Source: Penium margaritaceum (lineage: Eukaryota; Streptophyta; Zygnematophyceae; Desmidiales; Peniaceae). Taken from it: a DNA stretch of 25,659 bases. The stretch lies in assembly GCA_023375785.1 (NCBI GenBank), contig SZWC01018959.1, positions 3,951 through 29,609 on the forward strand, given 5' to 3'. Under the pieces are notes generated by a model. It made no database searches, was not told the origin of the DNA, and saw nothing but the letters and a program-made list of their open reading frames with translations. Positions 1-9,599 of the stretch are shown one piece after another; position 1 is the first letter of the stretch, and each line of letters begins with the position of its first letter. The position numbers and the translations under genes are program-made.

Positions 1-578
1 GGACCGACGGCAGGCAGTTGTGTAGGCGCGGTGTGCAGCATGGCAGAGGGGTGACCACCAGGGGGCGTGCGAGCGGCGGAGCGGGCGAGACGGTGACGCA
101 TGTGATACGGCGCTAGACGCAGCTTGGAGTGCTTTGATGAGAGATGACGAAAATTGTGGTAATTCAGACATGGTTGACGTTGTATGGAGGAGGTTTTGGA
201 CTGGAGGCGTGGAGAGGGCAGGAGGGTAGTAATTGAGGAATTTTTTCCAGGAGAAGGGTGTAGATGGACGAGTGTGAGGGATGGTGATAGGGGTGACAAG
301 GGAGAAAGCACAGTGGTCTGAGTCTGCAGTGTTTTCAAGTACTGTGAGGGAACAAGGGCAAAGTGAGTAGGACAACAATGCATAATCAATCACACTGTCA
401 TGTAAGTGCCCGTTCGAGCCCCTGGTGGATGAGTTGCCCTCAGCAGAGCCCTGAGCAATAGCGAGCACGTGCTGCTCGCAGAAGCGAATCAAGCGTCGTC
501 CGCGTGTGTTAATGCGACAATGGGGGTCAGGGCTGTGCCGGGTGGTGAACGGGTAGGGAGCAAGGCGATCGTCCAAGG
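1..578 (-). pseudogene. LINE ORF2 fragment, APE-type endonuclease domain (partial)
   Basis: Read on the minus strand, one frame stays open for roughly 190 codons, from about 575 to the window edge. It carries signatures of the apurinic-like endonuclease of non-LTR retrotransposons: RGRRLIRFCEQH near 469-504, DSVIDYALLS near 370-396, and the catalytic-loop motif DSDHC at 310-324. A WW pair at 55-60 and a basic, Cys-containing stretch follow, as in the linker before the reverse transcriptase. The enzyme nicks target DNA to prime reverse transcription. The N-terminal half is missing, because homology stops where element 1's LTR sequence begins. The RT would lie beyond position 1. There is no ATG near the upstream end and no stop in frame, so this is a truncated but little-decayed copy. 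It could instead be the 5' part of a longer element cut by the window edge. The family is inferred from motifs only. Confidence 0.72.
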
Positions 579-643
579 GCGATGGAGCACGGCGTGCTCC
601 ATCGGAGGAGGAGCGAGCAAGCGATGGAGCACGGCGTGCTCCA
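579..643 (+). repeat. Short direct duplication carrying a near-palindrome at the 5' LTR edge
   Basis: A 23-base segment occurs at 579-601 and again at 621-643, a 42-base period. Each copy contains GGAGCACG-G-CGTGCTCC, an inverted repeat with 8-base arms and a one-base centre. The 3' LTR of element 1 has only the second copy (6241-6263), so the first is a local duplication or rearrangement at the junction with the LINE fragment. Confidence 0.7.
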
Positions 644-1238
644 CACGCCAGGGGCGTGTTTCGCTCCTCGCTTCGCGGCAGCGTTCCGATCACGCCACGC
701 GGGGGTGGCTTTCACCCTCTCGACGGGTAACGTAACGGCGACGTTACCCGCCGAGGGGTCATTTTGAAGGATGGCCCCGGCAACGGACGCGGTCAACGGC
801 GGCAGTAAAACCGGTGACTGCGACCGTGGGACGGTCGCAGTTCTCCGGTGGCGTGTACAATAGGGCGACCGCACCCACTGCCGATAGTTGTACGAGACCA
901 ATGCGGCAGCTCACCAAGAGAGAAGACAGACCGTCGATCTCGATGATCGATGGCCAGGCACTTCTCGCACTAAGTGTTAGGTGCAAGTAGGGCAACGGGT
1001 AAAAGTGCAAGTAGGGCACCGATTTCAGGAGTAAGTAGCTTGTTGTAGCAAGCTAGGAGAGGAGCAGGCTAGAGCCAGGACTAGCTGGTCCGACAGCATA
1101 AATACCCTGTACTCAATTCAATTTGATTAACCTGTATTTTCTAGCTCTGGCTTCCAGACATCTCCAAATCTATCTTTCCGCTGCGACTGTGCTCTCCACA
1201 CACAAAGGCGAAATCTCCAGAGAGCACCCACCCTCACA
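604..1238 (+). repeat. 5' LTR of element 1 (5'-truncated)
   Basis: The copy matches 6224-6858 and ends in CTCACA two bases before the primer site. It contains several hairpins: arms 724-733/741-750, 818-827/831-840, 932-939/945-952 and 1036-1042/1049-1055. A 14-base tandem pair, GTGCAAGTAGGGCA, lies at 981-994 and 1005-1018. The U3 start (TG...) seen in the 3' copy is absent here, so this LTR could not have been copied intact and was truncated or recombined after insertion. Confidence 0.92.
1097..1104 (+). promoter_or_regulatory. Degraded TATA box in the 5' LTR
   Basis: The sequence is CATAAATA. The equivalent position in the 3' LTR (6717-6724) reads TATAAATA, a good TATA box, so the 5' copy has lost its first T. 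In the intact LTR this would drive the genomic transcript, starting roughly 30 bases downstream. Promoter function is inferred from position and match only. Confidence 0.5.
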
Positions 1239-1240
1239 TC

Positions 1241-1252
1241 TGGTATCAGAGC
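1241..1252 (+). other. Primer binding site, initiator-Met tRNA, element 1
   Basis: TGGTATCAGAGC begins two bases after the LTR end and is complementary to the 3' end of plant initiator-methionine tRNA, the usual primer for minus-strand DNA synthesis in plant LTR retrotransposons. The following leader (1253-1581) has no recognisable coding content. Confidence 0.93.
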
Positions 1253-1581
1253 CTGAGCCACGCGTTGGGCGGAAGCGCTACTGGAGCTAAGCCCACTTCA
1301 AGGAGCGAAGGCACGGACTACCCCAGACAACGTCAAGGCTGATCGAGAGGGAGATTGCTGGACCAGACTTCGAAGCCAACGCACGAGCCAACCTCTGGAA
1401 AAATTTTCTAAATTTCTAGAGCGTCCACACGGCCTACCATGCACATGTAGGAGACGATGGGTGACTCCTACGCACTTTGAAGACGTTAGATTTTCGTCCC
1501 GGACTGCCGAATTGCTGCCGAAATGTTTTCGATTGTTGCCGAAATGCTGCCAATTTTTTTCGAAGGATCTCCAACAGCTAA

Positions 1582-2512
1582 ACGTCATTAAGAGCCATAG
1601 AGCAGGCCCTGCAGCAGATCGTGGAGCAGGTGGGAGCCCTCAAGCTTGAGAACGAGCGGCTCAATCGGCAGATGGCTGACCTACGGGACGGGACTAACGC
1701 TGGACAGGTTGGGGCGGCCCGGTCAAGGAGTCCGCCAAGACCAAAGCCAAAGGCTCCATAACTGTTCAACCCCTCAGTCAAGGGTGTGAGCGTACGGACC
1801 TGGTTGTTCGCGATGAACAGCTACTTTGGGGCTCTGGGTCACCCTCCAGAGGACGATGCTGTGCGTGCCATTCGCGGTGACACTACTACGCGAAGCAGCA
1901 TTGGAGTGGTGGAAGTACCTGAACATGCTGGCCACCCGAGGTGGAGGTGGGAACGCAGCTGTGTAACATGCCGTATTATGGCAGCCAGGCGTGAGGCAAG
2001 CTGAAGCGCGATTGCCGACGACATGGGAGTAGTTTGAGCAAGCCATCAGAGATCGGTTCGATCTCGTGACTGCCTCCATGGTCGCACGCAACAAGCTTAA
2101 GCAGCTGAAGCAGATCGGCTTGGTACAAGAGTACATACGCCGTTTCCTGACGTTGTGCTCGGAGATCGACGACATGAGCGAGCCGGAGATGGCAGACAAA
2201 TACCATGACGGCTTGAAGGTAGAAATTTAGCGCACGCTGACACTTAGTGGAATCACGGAATTCCAGGCGATGGTGGCCACTACTGAGCGCATTGACGCGC
2301 TACGCTACCATCGAGGGGGTTTCCGTGAAAAGCAGGAGAATTTTCAACGTTGAGCACAGCACCAACAAGCCGACCCCATAGAGATCGACACAGTGCAAGG
2401 AGGCTAGCAGCAGAGTAAGCCGCGTGGTGGGAACTGTTGGATCTGCGGGAAGCCTGAGCACCACAAGAAGGACAACAAGAAGAAGTAGTAGGGAAATGGC
2501 AACCAGCAGTGA
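1582..2512 (+). pseudogene. Element 1 gag (capsid and nucleocapsid), disrupted
   Basis: The nucleocapsid/capsid polyprotein is readable across two frames. A predicted coiled coil (AIEQALQQIVEQVGALKLEN) starts near 1594. Capsid-like segments follow: the WLFAMNSYFGAL stretch near 1800, then, after a frame change near 1875, ALEWWKYLN and the region around FEQAIRDRFDL to IRRFLTLCSEIDD. A zinc knuckle starts at 2435 with CWIC, GKPE and H, but the fourth ligand is not Cys. No ATG opens the frame: the first codon after the upstream stop at 1579 is ACG, possibly a decayed start. In-frame stops lie at 1759 (TAA), 1964 (TAA), 2030, 2228, 2405, 2486, 2489 (all TAG), and 2351 and 2510 (TGA). The protein cannot be made. 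Confidence 0.85.
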
Positions 2513-5500
2513 GTGGCGGACGGCCATCTGCTGGGAAACCTTCGTCAGCATCAGCGAACACCAGCCCCCAAATTCCTTCGACAACTAGGGAGTTGCCGAG
2601 TGTATTGTTGCAGAGCGAAGGAAGCGGAAGCGTTCCGGGGATCCTCCTGAAGGCCGAAATTTTATCGGTTGGCTCTACGGACGGCGAGGGGTGCCAGACT
2701 CGCCGGCAGATTAGAGCGTTATTGGATTGCGGCGCATCACACTCATTCTTCAGCAACGAGCTTGCAAAGAGGTTGGGGCTTGCACGGCTACCTGGGAAGC
2801 CAACTACGGCCAAGTTGGTGCAAGGGGTGCTGGAGTGCGGACTGCCTCTAAAGCCTCTAAGGATCCGTCTGGGCAAGCTGTCGTGCGAGGTGAACTTTCG
2901 CTAGTGCCCGATAAATGTTTATGACGCCATTCTGGGGCGTGATTGGCTACACCGGTGGAATCCTGCTGTGGATTGGATGCGCAGCTAGGTGAAAGTGAAG
3001 AAATGCGGAGAGCAAATTATTTTGCCGTTGTGGGCATAGGAGAACGACTCCAAGGCGGGCAAGGTGCCACAGTTGAGTTACATGCAGCTGAAGCGCTGTC
3101 AGTGCAATGGGGATCAAGTGTACCTTGTATGGATGCGACAAAAGGTAGCAGCTGAAAAGGTGGAAGTGCTGGCAGCGGAGGCAAAGCAACAAGAGGGAGA
3201 GCAACAGAAAGCACCAGTAGCAGAGCTGTCGGAAGGCATCAAGGGAGTGTTGGACAGCTACAGTGACGTGGTTCCTGCTGTGCTGCCAAAGGGTTTACCA
3301 CTGAAGTGGGACATCGACCATAAAATTGAGCTTGTTCTTGGAGCAACTCCAACGGTGCGAGCTGCTTATCGCATGAGCGATAATGAGCTGGGTGAGCTGA
3401 AGAAGCAGTTGGAGGAGCTGACAGAGCAGGGGTTCATCAGACCATCGGTGTCACCTTACGCTGCACCGGTCCTCTTTGTCAAGAAAAAGACAGGGGAGCT
3501 GCGGATGTGCGTGGACTATCGCGCACTAAACAACGTAACGATGAACGACTGGTACCCGCTGCCAAGGGTCGAGGAGCTGTTTGACCAGCTGAGGGGAGCG
3601 CAATTTTTCAGCAAGATTGACTTGCGCTTGGGGTACCATCAGATCCGGATTGCGCAGTAGGATGTGGAAAAGACGGCGTTTTGAACACGGTACGGCCATT
3701 TCGAGTACCTCGTGATGCCGTTTGGGTTGACCAACGCTCCTGCAACGTTCATGAGCCTCATGAACACGATCTTCCACCCTCACTTGGATTAGGTTATGGT
3801 GGTGTTCCTCGACGACATCCTCATCTACTCTCGAACTCTGGAAGAGCATCAACAACACCTTCGGCAGGTGCTGGACATTCTTCGGAAAGAGAAACTCTTT
3901 GCGAAGCTCTCCAAGTGTGAGTTCAAGAAAAGGGAGGTGAGTTCCTTGGGCACATCGTTAGCGGCAAGGGTCTCCGCATGGACCCAAAAAAGGTGGAAGG
4001 AGTGAAGCAGTGGCCAACACCAAAGTGCATGCGTGACATCCAGGTGTTCCTGGGGTTTGTCAACAACTACCGGAAATTCATCCAGGGGTACGCAGAAAAG
4101 GGTGCGCCGCCGACTCAGCTGCTGAAGAAGGATCACCAGTGGGAATGGGGCGATCAAGAGCAGAAGAGCTTCGAGGAGCTCAAGGTTGCAATTTATAACG
4201 CTCTGATTCTGATGCATCCAGATTCATCCAAGGAGTACATCATGGCAACGAACGCAAGCGACTATGCCATTGGGACGGCGCTGATGCAGGATCACGGAAA
4301 GGGACCGCAACCGATTGCATACGTGTCTCTCAAGTTGCGAGGTGCGGAGTTGAACTACGTAATCCATGAAAAGGAGATGCTGGCGGTGATCCATGCGTTC
4401 AAGCACTAGAGGTGCTACCTCAAGTCGCGGAGCTGCGTGGTCTTCACAGACCATTACGCCCTGAAGTACCTGAAGACGCAGCCGAACCTCAGTCGCGAAC
4501 AAACTCGCAAGATGGAGTTCTTGGAAGGAAGTTTTGACTACGAGATCCAGTACAAGCCTGGGAAGGTGAACCCGGCAGATCCTCTGTCGCGGAGGCCGGA
4601 CTTGAGCCTCAATGCCATCTCAGTACTGATGGGATCTCCAGTCATGCATAGCCTGTTCAAGCACGGCTATGGCGTGGACAGTGAGTTCACGAGTGGTGCG
4701 CTGAGAGACGCCACATGAGATGGAGTATACTAGCGAAGGGGGCAGGAGCGGAGGATTGTCGTGCCAGACTATGCGCCATTGAAGCAGTTGTTGCTGGAAG
4801 AGGCGCATGACACCCACTACTCGGGTCACTTCGGCTTCGGCAAGACGCTGAAAGCCTTGACACGCCAATACTGGTGGTCGTCCATGGCGACTGATTGCAA
4901 GAGGTTTGTGAGCAGGTGCGATGTGTGCCAACCCATCAAGGCGCGGAGGACCAAGCCACCAGGGGAGCTACAACCATTACCTGTACCAGAGAGGCCATGG
5001 ACACACATCTCACTTGACTTCATTGGCGGGTTGCCTATGACGCAGCAAGGCAACAACACGGTGTTGGTGGTGGTGGATCGGTTTTTCAAGATGGCACATT
5101 TCATCCCATGTCCTGAGATCATCACAGCTGCCGGGACAACTCAACTCCTCTTCAGTCATGTCATCAAGCTGCATGGAGTGCCGCAGTCGGTGGTCTCAGA
5201 TCGTGATCCACGCTTCACTTTGCGATTCTGGAGAGATCTCATGGCGAAGTTGGGCACGCGGGTGCAACTGACCATGGCATACCACCCACAAAGCGATGGG
5301 CAGACAAAGCGCACGAACGAGACATTGGAGCAGCTGCTGCGGAGCATGGTCCCACCGGATGGAGAGGGTAAGGAGGAGAAGCTCGGAGTGGCAGAGTTTG
5401 CCTACAACTCAGCGGTGTCAGCATCAACAGGAAAGTCACCGTTTGAGGTGGTCTACGGCCACTAGCCACTGAACCCAGCCGCCCTTGCTACGGCAACATC

Positions 5501-6082
5501 TCTTTCAGCTGTGCAGCAGATTGCTAAAGGGTTTTCCACCACTTGGGACGTGGTGTGGCAACGGCTGTTACAGACACAGAAGCAAAAGAAGCGGTAGGCT
5601 GATAAGCATAGCTCTACGGAGGAGTTCCAAGTGGGAGATCAGGTGATGCTAAACTCTGTTAACCTGCATCTGATGGGAGTTGGGAGTCCCAAGCTAAAAC
5701 CACGATGGGTGGGTTTGTTCCGCATTCTGGAGAAGCGGTCCACCGCTACATACAAGCTGGAGCTGCCAGCTCACTACATCATCCATCCGGTGTTCCACAT
5801 CTCCTTGCTTCGTGCCTATCGCGACCCCAACACCTTCTTCCAGGATCGCGGGACAGCTCCACCTCCTACTGTCCAGGTTGAAGGAAGTGAGGAGTTTCAG
5901 GTGGAGAAGATTCTGGCGGACCGCCAGAGGGGACGACGGCGTGAGTTTCTGGTGGAGTGGAAGGGGTACCCGGGGGAGCACAACTCTTGGGAGCCAGAGG
6001 CCAACTTCCATGTTGGAGGTACCAACACTGTTCTCCAAGAGTACCTCAGGCACGCCGGGACGTCGCGCCTCCGACGGGGGGG
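2509..6082 (+). pseudogene. Element 1 pol: protease, RT, RNase H, integrase, chromodomain; disrupted
   Basis: The protease active-site motif DCGA lies at 2725-2736, inside LLDCGASHSF. RT follows, with [11 protein letters not shown] near 3500 and the catalytic FLDD at 3805-3816. RNase H includes ASDYAIGTALM near 4254 and FTDHYALKYL near 4440. Integrase has an HH-CC zinc finger near 4807-4928 (CDVC), catalytic DFIGGLP near 5020, SDRDPRF near 5200 and the E in NETLEQLL near 5320. A chromodomain near 5895-6045 (FQVEKIL, FLVEWKGYP, SWEPE) would tether integration to modified chromatin. The frame drops back by one relative to gag, then shifts again near 3940 where one base is missing. Stops are TAG at 2902, 2986, 3037, 3658, 3790, 4407, 4731, 5463 and 5595, and TGA at 3682 and 4716. 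All catalytic motifs survive, but the reading frame does not. Confidence 0.93.
6074..6082 (+). other. Polypurine tract of element 1
   Basis: A run of seven Gs (6076-6082) sits directly before a TG at 6083, in the place where plus-strand synthesis is primed and the 3' LTR begins. It also overlaps the end of the pol frame. The tract is short and G-only on its 3' side, so the exact cleavage point is inferred. Confidence 0.55.
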
Positions 6083-6858
6083 TGAATGGAACAAGGAGCC
6101 CCGTTTTTCTGGCATACTCGGGGTCTCACCCGGGAAGTGGGAGCATCCGGGCCATTTTCTGTTTTTTAAAAATTTGGCTCGCGATCGAGCTCGCCTCTGC
6201 TCAACCGCGGCTTTGCGGAGCGAGGAGGAGGAGCGAGCGAGCGATGGAGCACGGCTTGCTCCACACGCCAGGGGCGTGTTTCGCTCGTCGCTTCGCGGCA
6301 GCGTTTCGATCACGCCACGCGGGGGTGGCTTTCACCCTCTCGACGGGTAGCGTAACGGCGACGCTACCCGCCGAGGGGTCATTTCGACAGATGGCCCCAG
6401 CAACGGACGCGGTGAACGGCGGCAGTAAAACCGTTGACTGCGACCGTGGGACGGTCGCAGTTCTCCGGTGGCGTGTACAAATGGGCGACCGCACCCACCG
6501 CTGAGAGGCGTACGAGACCAACGTGGCGGCTCGCCAAGAGAGAAGACAGACCGTCGATCTCGACGATCGACGACTAGGCACTTCTCGCACTATGTGTTAG
6601 GTGCAAGTAGGGCACCGGGTAAAGGTGCAAGTAGGGCACCGATTTCAAGAGCAAGTAGCTTGTTGTAGCAAGCTAGGAGAGGAGCAGGCTAGGGCCAGGA
6701 TTAGCCGTTCGGACAGTATAAATACCATGTGCTCAGTTCAATCTGATTAACCTGTATTTTCCAGCTCTGGCTTCCAGACATCTTCAAGTCTATCTTTTTG
6801 CTACGACTGTGCTCTCCACACACAAAGGCTAAATCTCCAAAGGGCACCCACTCTCACA
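6083..6858 (+). repeat. 3' LTR of element 1 (776 bp, fuller copy)
   Basis: It runs from TGAATGGAAC after the G run to CTCACA, giving TG...CA ends. The part from 6224 onward pairs with the 5' LTR. Positions 6083-6223 exist only here. The TATA box at 6717-6724 is intact. Hairpins recur with arms 6344-6353/6361-6370, 6438-6447/6451-6460 and 6552-6559/6565-6572. Immediately downstream at 6859 the sequence becomes element 2's chromodomain region read on the opposite strand. Confidence 0.85.
6717..6724 (+). promoter_or_regulatory. TATA box in the 3' LTR of element 1
   Basis: TATAAATA lies about 140 bases before the LTR end and matches the degraded box in the 5' LTR. If active it would transcribe rightward into element 2, antisense to that element's genes. 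Activity is not shown. Confidence 0.55.
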
Positions 6859-6864
6859 CGTTGA

Positions 6865-9593
6865 CCACCCCTGTGGGCAACCGAGACTCCGGCTCCCCTG
6901 AGTTATGTTCATTTCCACACCTGGCCCAATGAGCAAGGTATTCCCTAACAACCCGCGACAAGAGAGTATGCTCTCAGTACTGAAGTAAGCGTAGGACCTC
7001 GTATTGTCCATCGGTAGCAAGGACTATAGGTGGTCGCTAAATGGTTCCCTAAGCCGTGTATGGAGCCAAAAGGCTCACATGAAATCCGTCATGTATCTTC
7101 ATACTCGGTGGAAGCAACAATCGGTATGCCACTAGCCCGATGCATACAACGATGGGAAACGGTCCAATCCACTTCGAAAGAAGTTTTCGTGCCCCTGGCA
7201 ACATCAGCCAAAGATTCCTAGTGCTAAGTAGCACTTTGTCACCGATGTCAAACGAGACATCATGGCAACTTTTGTCGGCATATGCCTTTTGTCGTTGCCA
7301 AGCAGCTTGAAGGTGGCCCTTCACCTCTTCTACCAAGGAGTCTATGCGCTTGGCAAAGGCTTCAGCAGAAGGAACCTATCCCCCTGTACTCCCTCTCTTC
7401 AGTAATGAAGAGGGCACCATTGGATGCCGACCAATGTTCAACAAAAACAGTGTGAACTGTGTAGACTCGTTCACAGAGTTATTCACCGCAAACTCGGCCG
7501 ATGCTAGGAATTCATCCCAGTCATGCATGGCAGGGTCCATACATGCGGAGAATTTGTTTTAGAGTGTAGTTCATTTTCTCTATTTGTGTTAGTTTGAGGG
7601 TGAAAGGCTATCGACATTTACGACTCATGACCAAACTACTCGTGCATCTTTTGCCAGAATTTACTACTTAATTTTTTTTCTCGATCAAAGATAATACACA
7701 ACGGCAAGCCGTGGTACTTTACGACACACTCAAAGAAGAGACAAGTGGTCTCCTTTGCATTCACGTCAGTGGTAGTAGGAATGAAGTGTGTCATCTTCGT
7801 CAAAAGATCCACAACCACTAGTATTGCATCGTGGTCATAGGCTATGTCCAGAAGACCAGTAATGAAGCCCATGCTGACGCACTCCCATGGAGTCTTAGGA
7901 ATGGGAACTTGTTGGAGGAGTATGAGAGGCTTCTTGTTACAAGCCTTATTCCGAAGACATGGGTCCCATGTCAAGCAATATTTACAGACATCGACACTCC
8001 ATCTTGGCCACCAATATTGGTGCGAGATTGCCTATCCCGTCTTTCGAGGTCCCACATGACTTGCGACCGGCGAGTCGTGGAAGTGGAAGATAGTCTTTGC
8101 TCGAAGGTCTCCCGAGTTTGGCCCAACAACTTGTTCTCAATGCTACAGGATTCCTGCGACCTCCACCAAGCCGTACTTGTCCAGATTTCGAGAGTCCTGA
8201 AACCAAGAATCTACATAGTATCCCATCCGGATCGTGTTTACAAAAATATTGTAATAGATAATCTCTCGTGCTGATTTTGGTAGAGGAGCAGGGGGAAATG
8301 GTGATTTTGCTGTTTCTATTATAATGGCCATAAAACACCCACCGACCTTGGTGGTTGCTTTACTTTCCACAGGCTGTCGGCTTACTGGATTGGCCACATT
8401 TATGAGTCTTGGCCGATATTTCCATGTGAACAAGAATCGGATCAGGTATTTGCTCTAATGCGCGTGTCGTCTTGATGTGTTCGGTTGTGTTTGGAAAAAA
8501 ACCAATGGATTATGGTCGGTCACGACCATCACACCCCTTTCAGCACCCTCGAGGTAGCAACACCAGATCTTCAAGGTGTGTACTACCGCAAAGAGCTCTT
8601 GATCCCCAGTCGTGTACAGCATTTCTATGGGGATGAGCTTCCAGCTCTCATACATGACAGGATGATTGTTCCGCATGAGGACGTTTCGAGTCCTACTACC
8701 GATGCATCACATCGAACCTCCCACGGTTGCGATGGATGTGAAAGAGCTAGGACGGGCGCTGTAGATAGAAGCTCTTTAACTTTGAGAAAAGTGTTCTCGC
8801 AATCAGTTTTCCATTCTCAATGGAATTCTTTTGGCGTGAGCCTGGTAAGCGGTGCTACAAGGGTCGAGTACCCTTGTATAAACCGTCGAAAGTAGTTCGC
8901 AAGGCCGAGGAAAGACCGAATCTTCCCAAAATTTTACGGGCGTGGCCAGTCTACAATGGCTTGGACCTTTCATGGGTTGACACGGATGCCGTCCTTGCCG
9001 ACAATGTGTCCAAGGTATTTGAGCTCATCTTGTGAAAACTTGTATTTGCTCACCTTCGCATACAACTTCTATTCCTGAAGGATTGTTAGGACTTCGCATA
9101 GATGTACTATTTGCTCTTCCATTGACTTGGAAAAAACCAGGATGTCGTCCAGGTAAACCAAGACAAACTCACTGAGTTGCTTGGCGAATGTTCGGTTCAT
9201 TTCCCCTTGGAATGTTGCCAGGGTATTTGTAAGCCCGAAGCATAACACTCGAAACTAATATTGTCCCATGTACATTTGAAACGCGATTTTGGGCACACCA
9301 TCTTCCGTGATGCAAATTTGATGGTGCCCTTGAGGCAAATCCAAGGACGAAAATACTTTTGCTCCTTGGAGTTGGTAAAAAAAGTCCTTAATACACGGTA
9401 AAGGGAATCGATTTTTCACCTTCAACTTGTTCAACGCGTGGTAATCCACGCACATGCGTAAACCACCGTCCTTTTTGTTCACAAAATGGATCAGCGTACC
9501 GTACGACAAGCTCCTCGGCTCAATCCATACTTCTACAAGGTACTCTTTGGTGGATTGCCTCATGGGCGTCCAGGCGCCGTAGTTAGCGATCAC
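6865..9593 (-). pseudogene. Element 2 pol: RT, RNase H, integrase, chromodomain; disrupted
   Basis: On the minus strand the RT starts inside the fingers domain (FVNKKDGGLRMCVDYHALNK, about 9490-9420) and carries catalytic YLDD at 9155-9144. RNase H includes the TDHNPLVFF segment near 8510. The integrase core (7974-7560) shows GFITGLLD, VVVDLLTKMTHFIP and the FDREKKLSSKFWQ segment. A GPY/F-type C-terminal domain (KWIGPFPIV) lies within 7336-7049. A decayed chromodomain follows at about 7010-6880 (GQYEVLRLLQY, EYLAHW, GEPE), where the usual Trp of the WEPE motif reads as Gly. Stops include TAG near 9252 and 9082, TGA near 9010 and 8818, and a TAA near 8938. Frame changes occur around RNase H and near 7620. 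Protease is absent. Confidence 0.88.
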
Positions 9594-9599
9594 GGTCGA

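Larger units (their letters stand above)
604..6858 (+). mobile_element. Element 1: degenerate Ty3/gypsy chromovirus
   Basis: This is an LTR retrotransposon with the order LTR, PBS, gag, protease, RT, RNase H, integrase, chromodomain, polypurine tract, LTR. Integrase follows RT, which defines Ty3/gypsy, and the C-terminal chromodomain marks a chromovirus. The two LTR copies align over 604-1238 and 6224-6858 with a constant offset of 5620 bases, no net length change and many substitutions, so the insertion is old. At least three frame changes and about 20 stops make it non-autonomous. The first 141 bases of the LTR (6083-6223) have no counterpart at the 5' end. The element lies between a LINE fragment and the chromodomain end of element 2. 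Confidence 0.95.

Noticed and set aside
1774..5469. Minus-strand open frames opposite element 1 gag-pol
   Set aside because: They are antisense shadows of the recognisable plus-strand retrotransposon proteins and carry no domains.
1759..5597. TAG reassigned to glutamine, as in some ulvophyte algae
   Set aside because: CAG is used freely for Gln in the same frames, one TAG (4407) stands where RNase H has Trp, TGA and frameshifts also occur, and the host PP2A exons use CAG without any TAG. Decay by deamination explains it better.
6222..6350. Extension of the pol protein beyond 6082 into the LTR
   Set aside because: The frame stays open by chance into the 3' LTR, but homology to integrase and chromodomain ends before the G run.
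7030..9035. Plus-strand open frames over element 2
   Set aside because: They are antisense to the RT, RNase H and integrase motifs readable on the minus strand.
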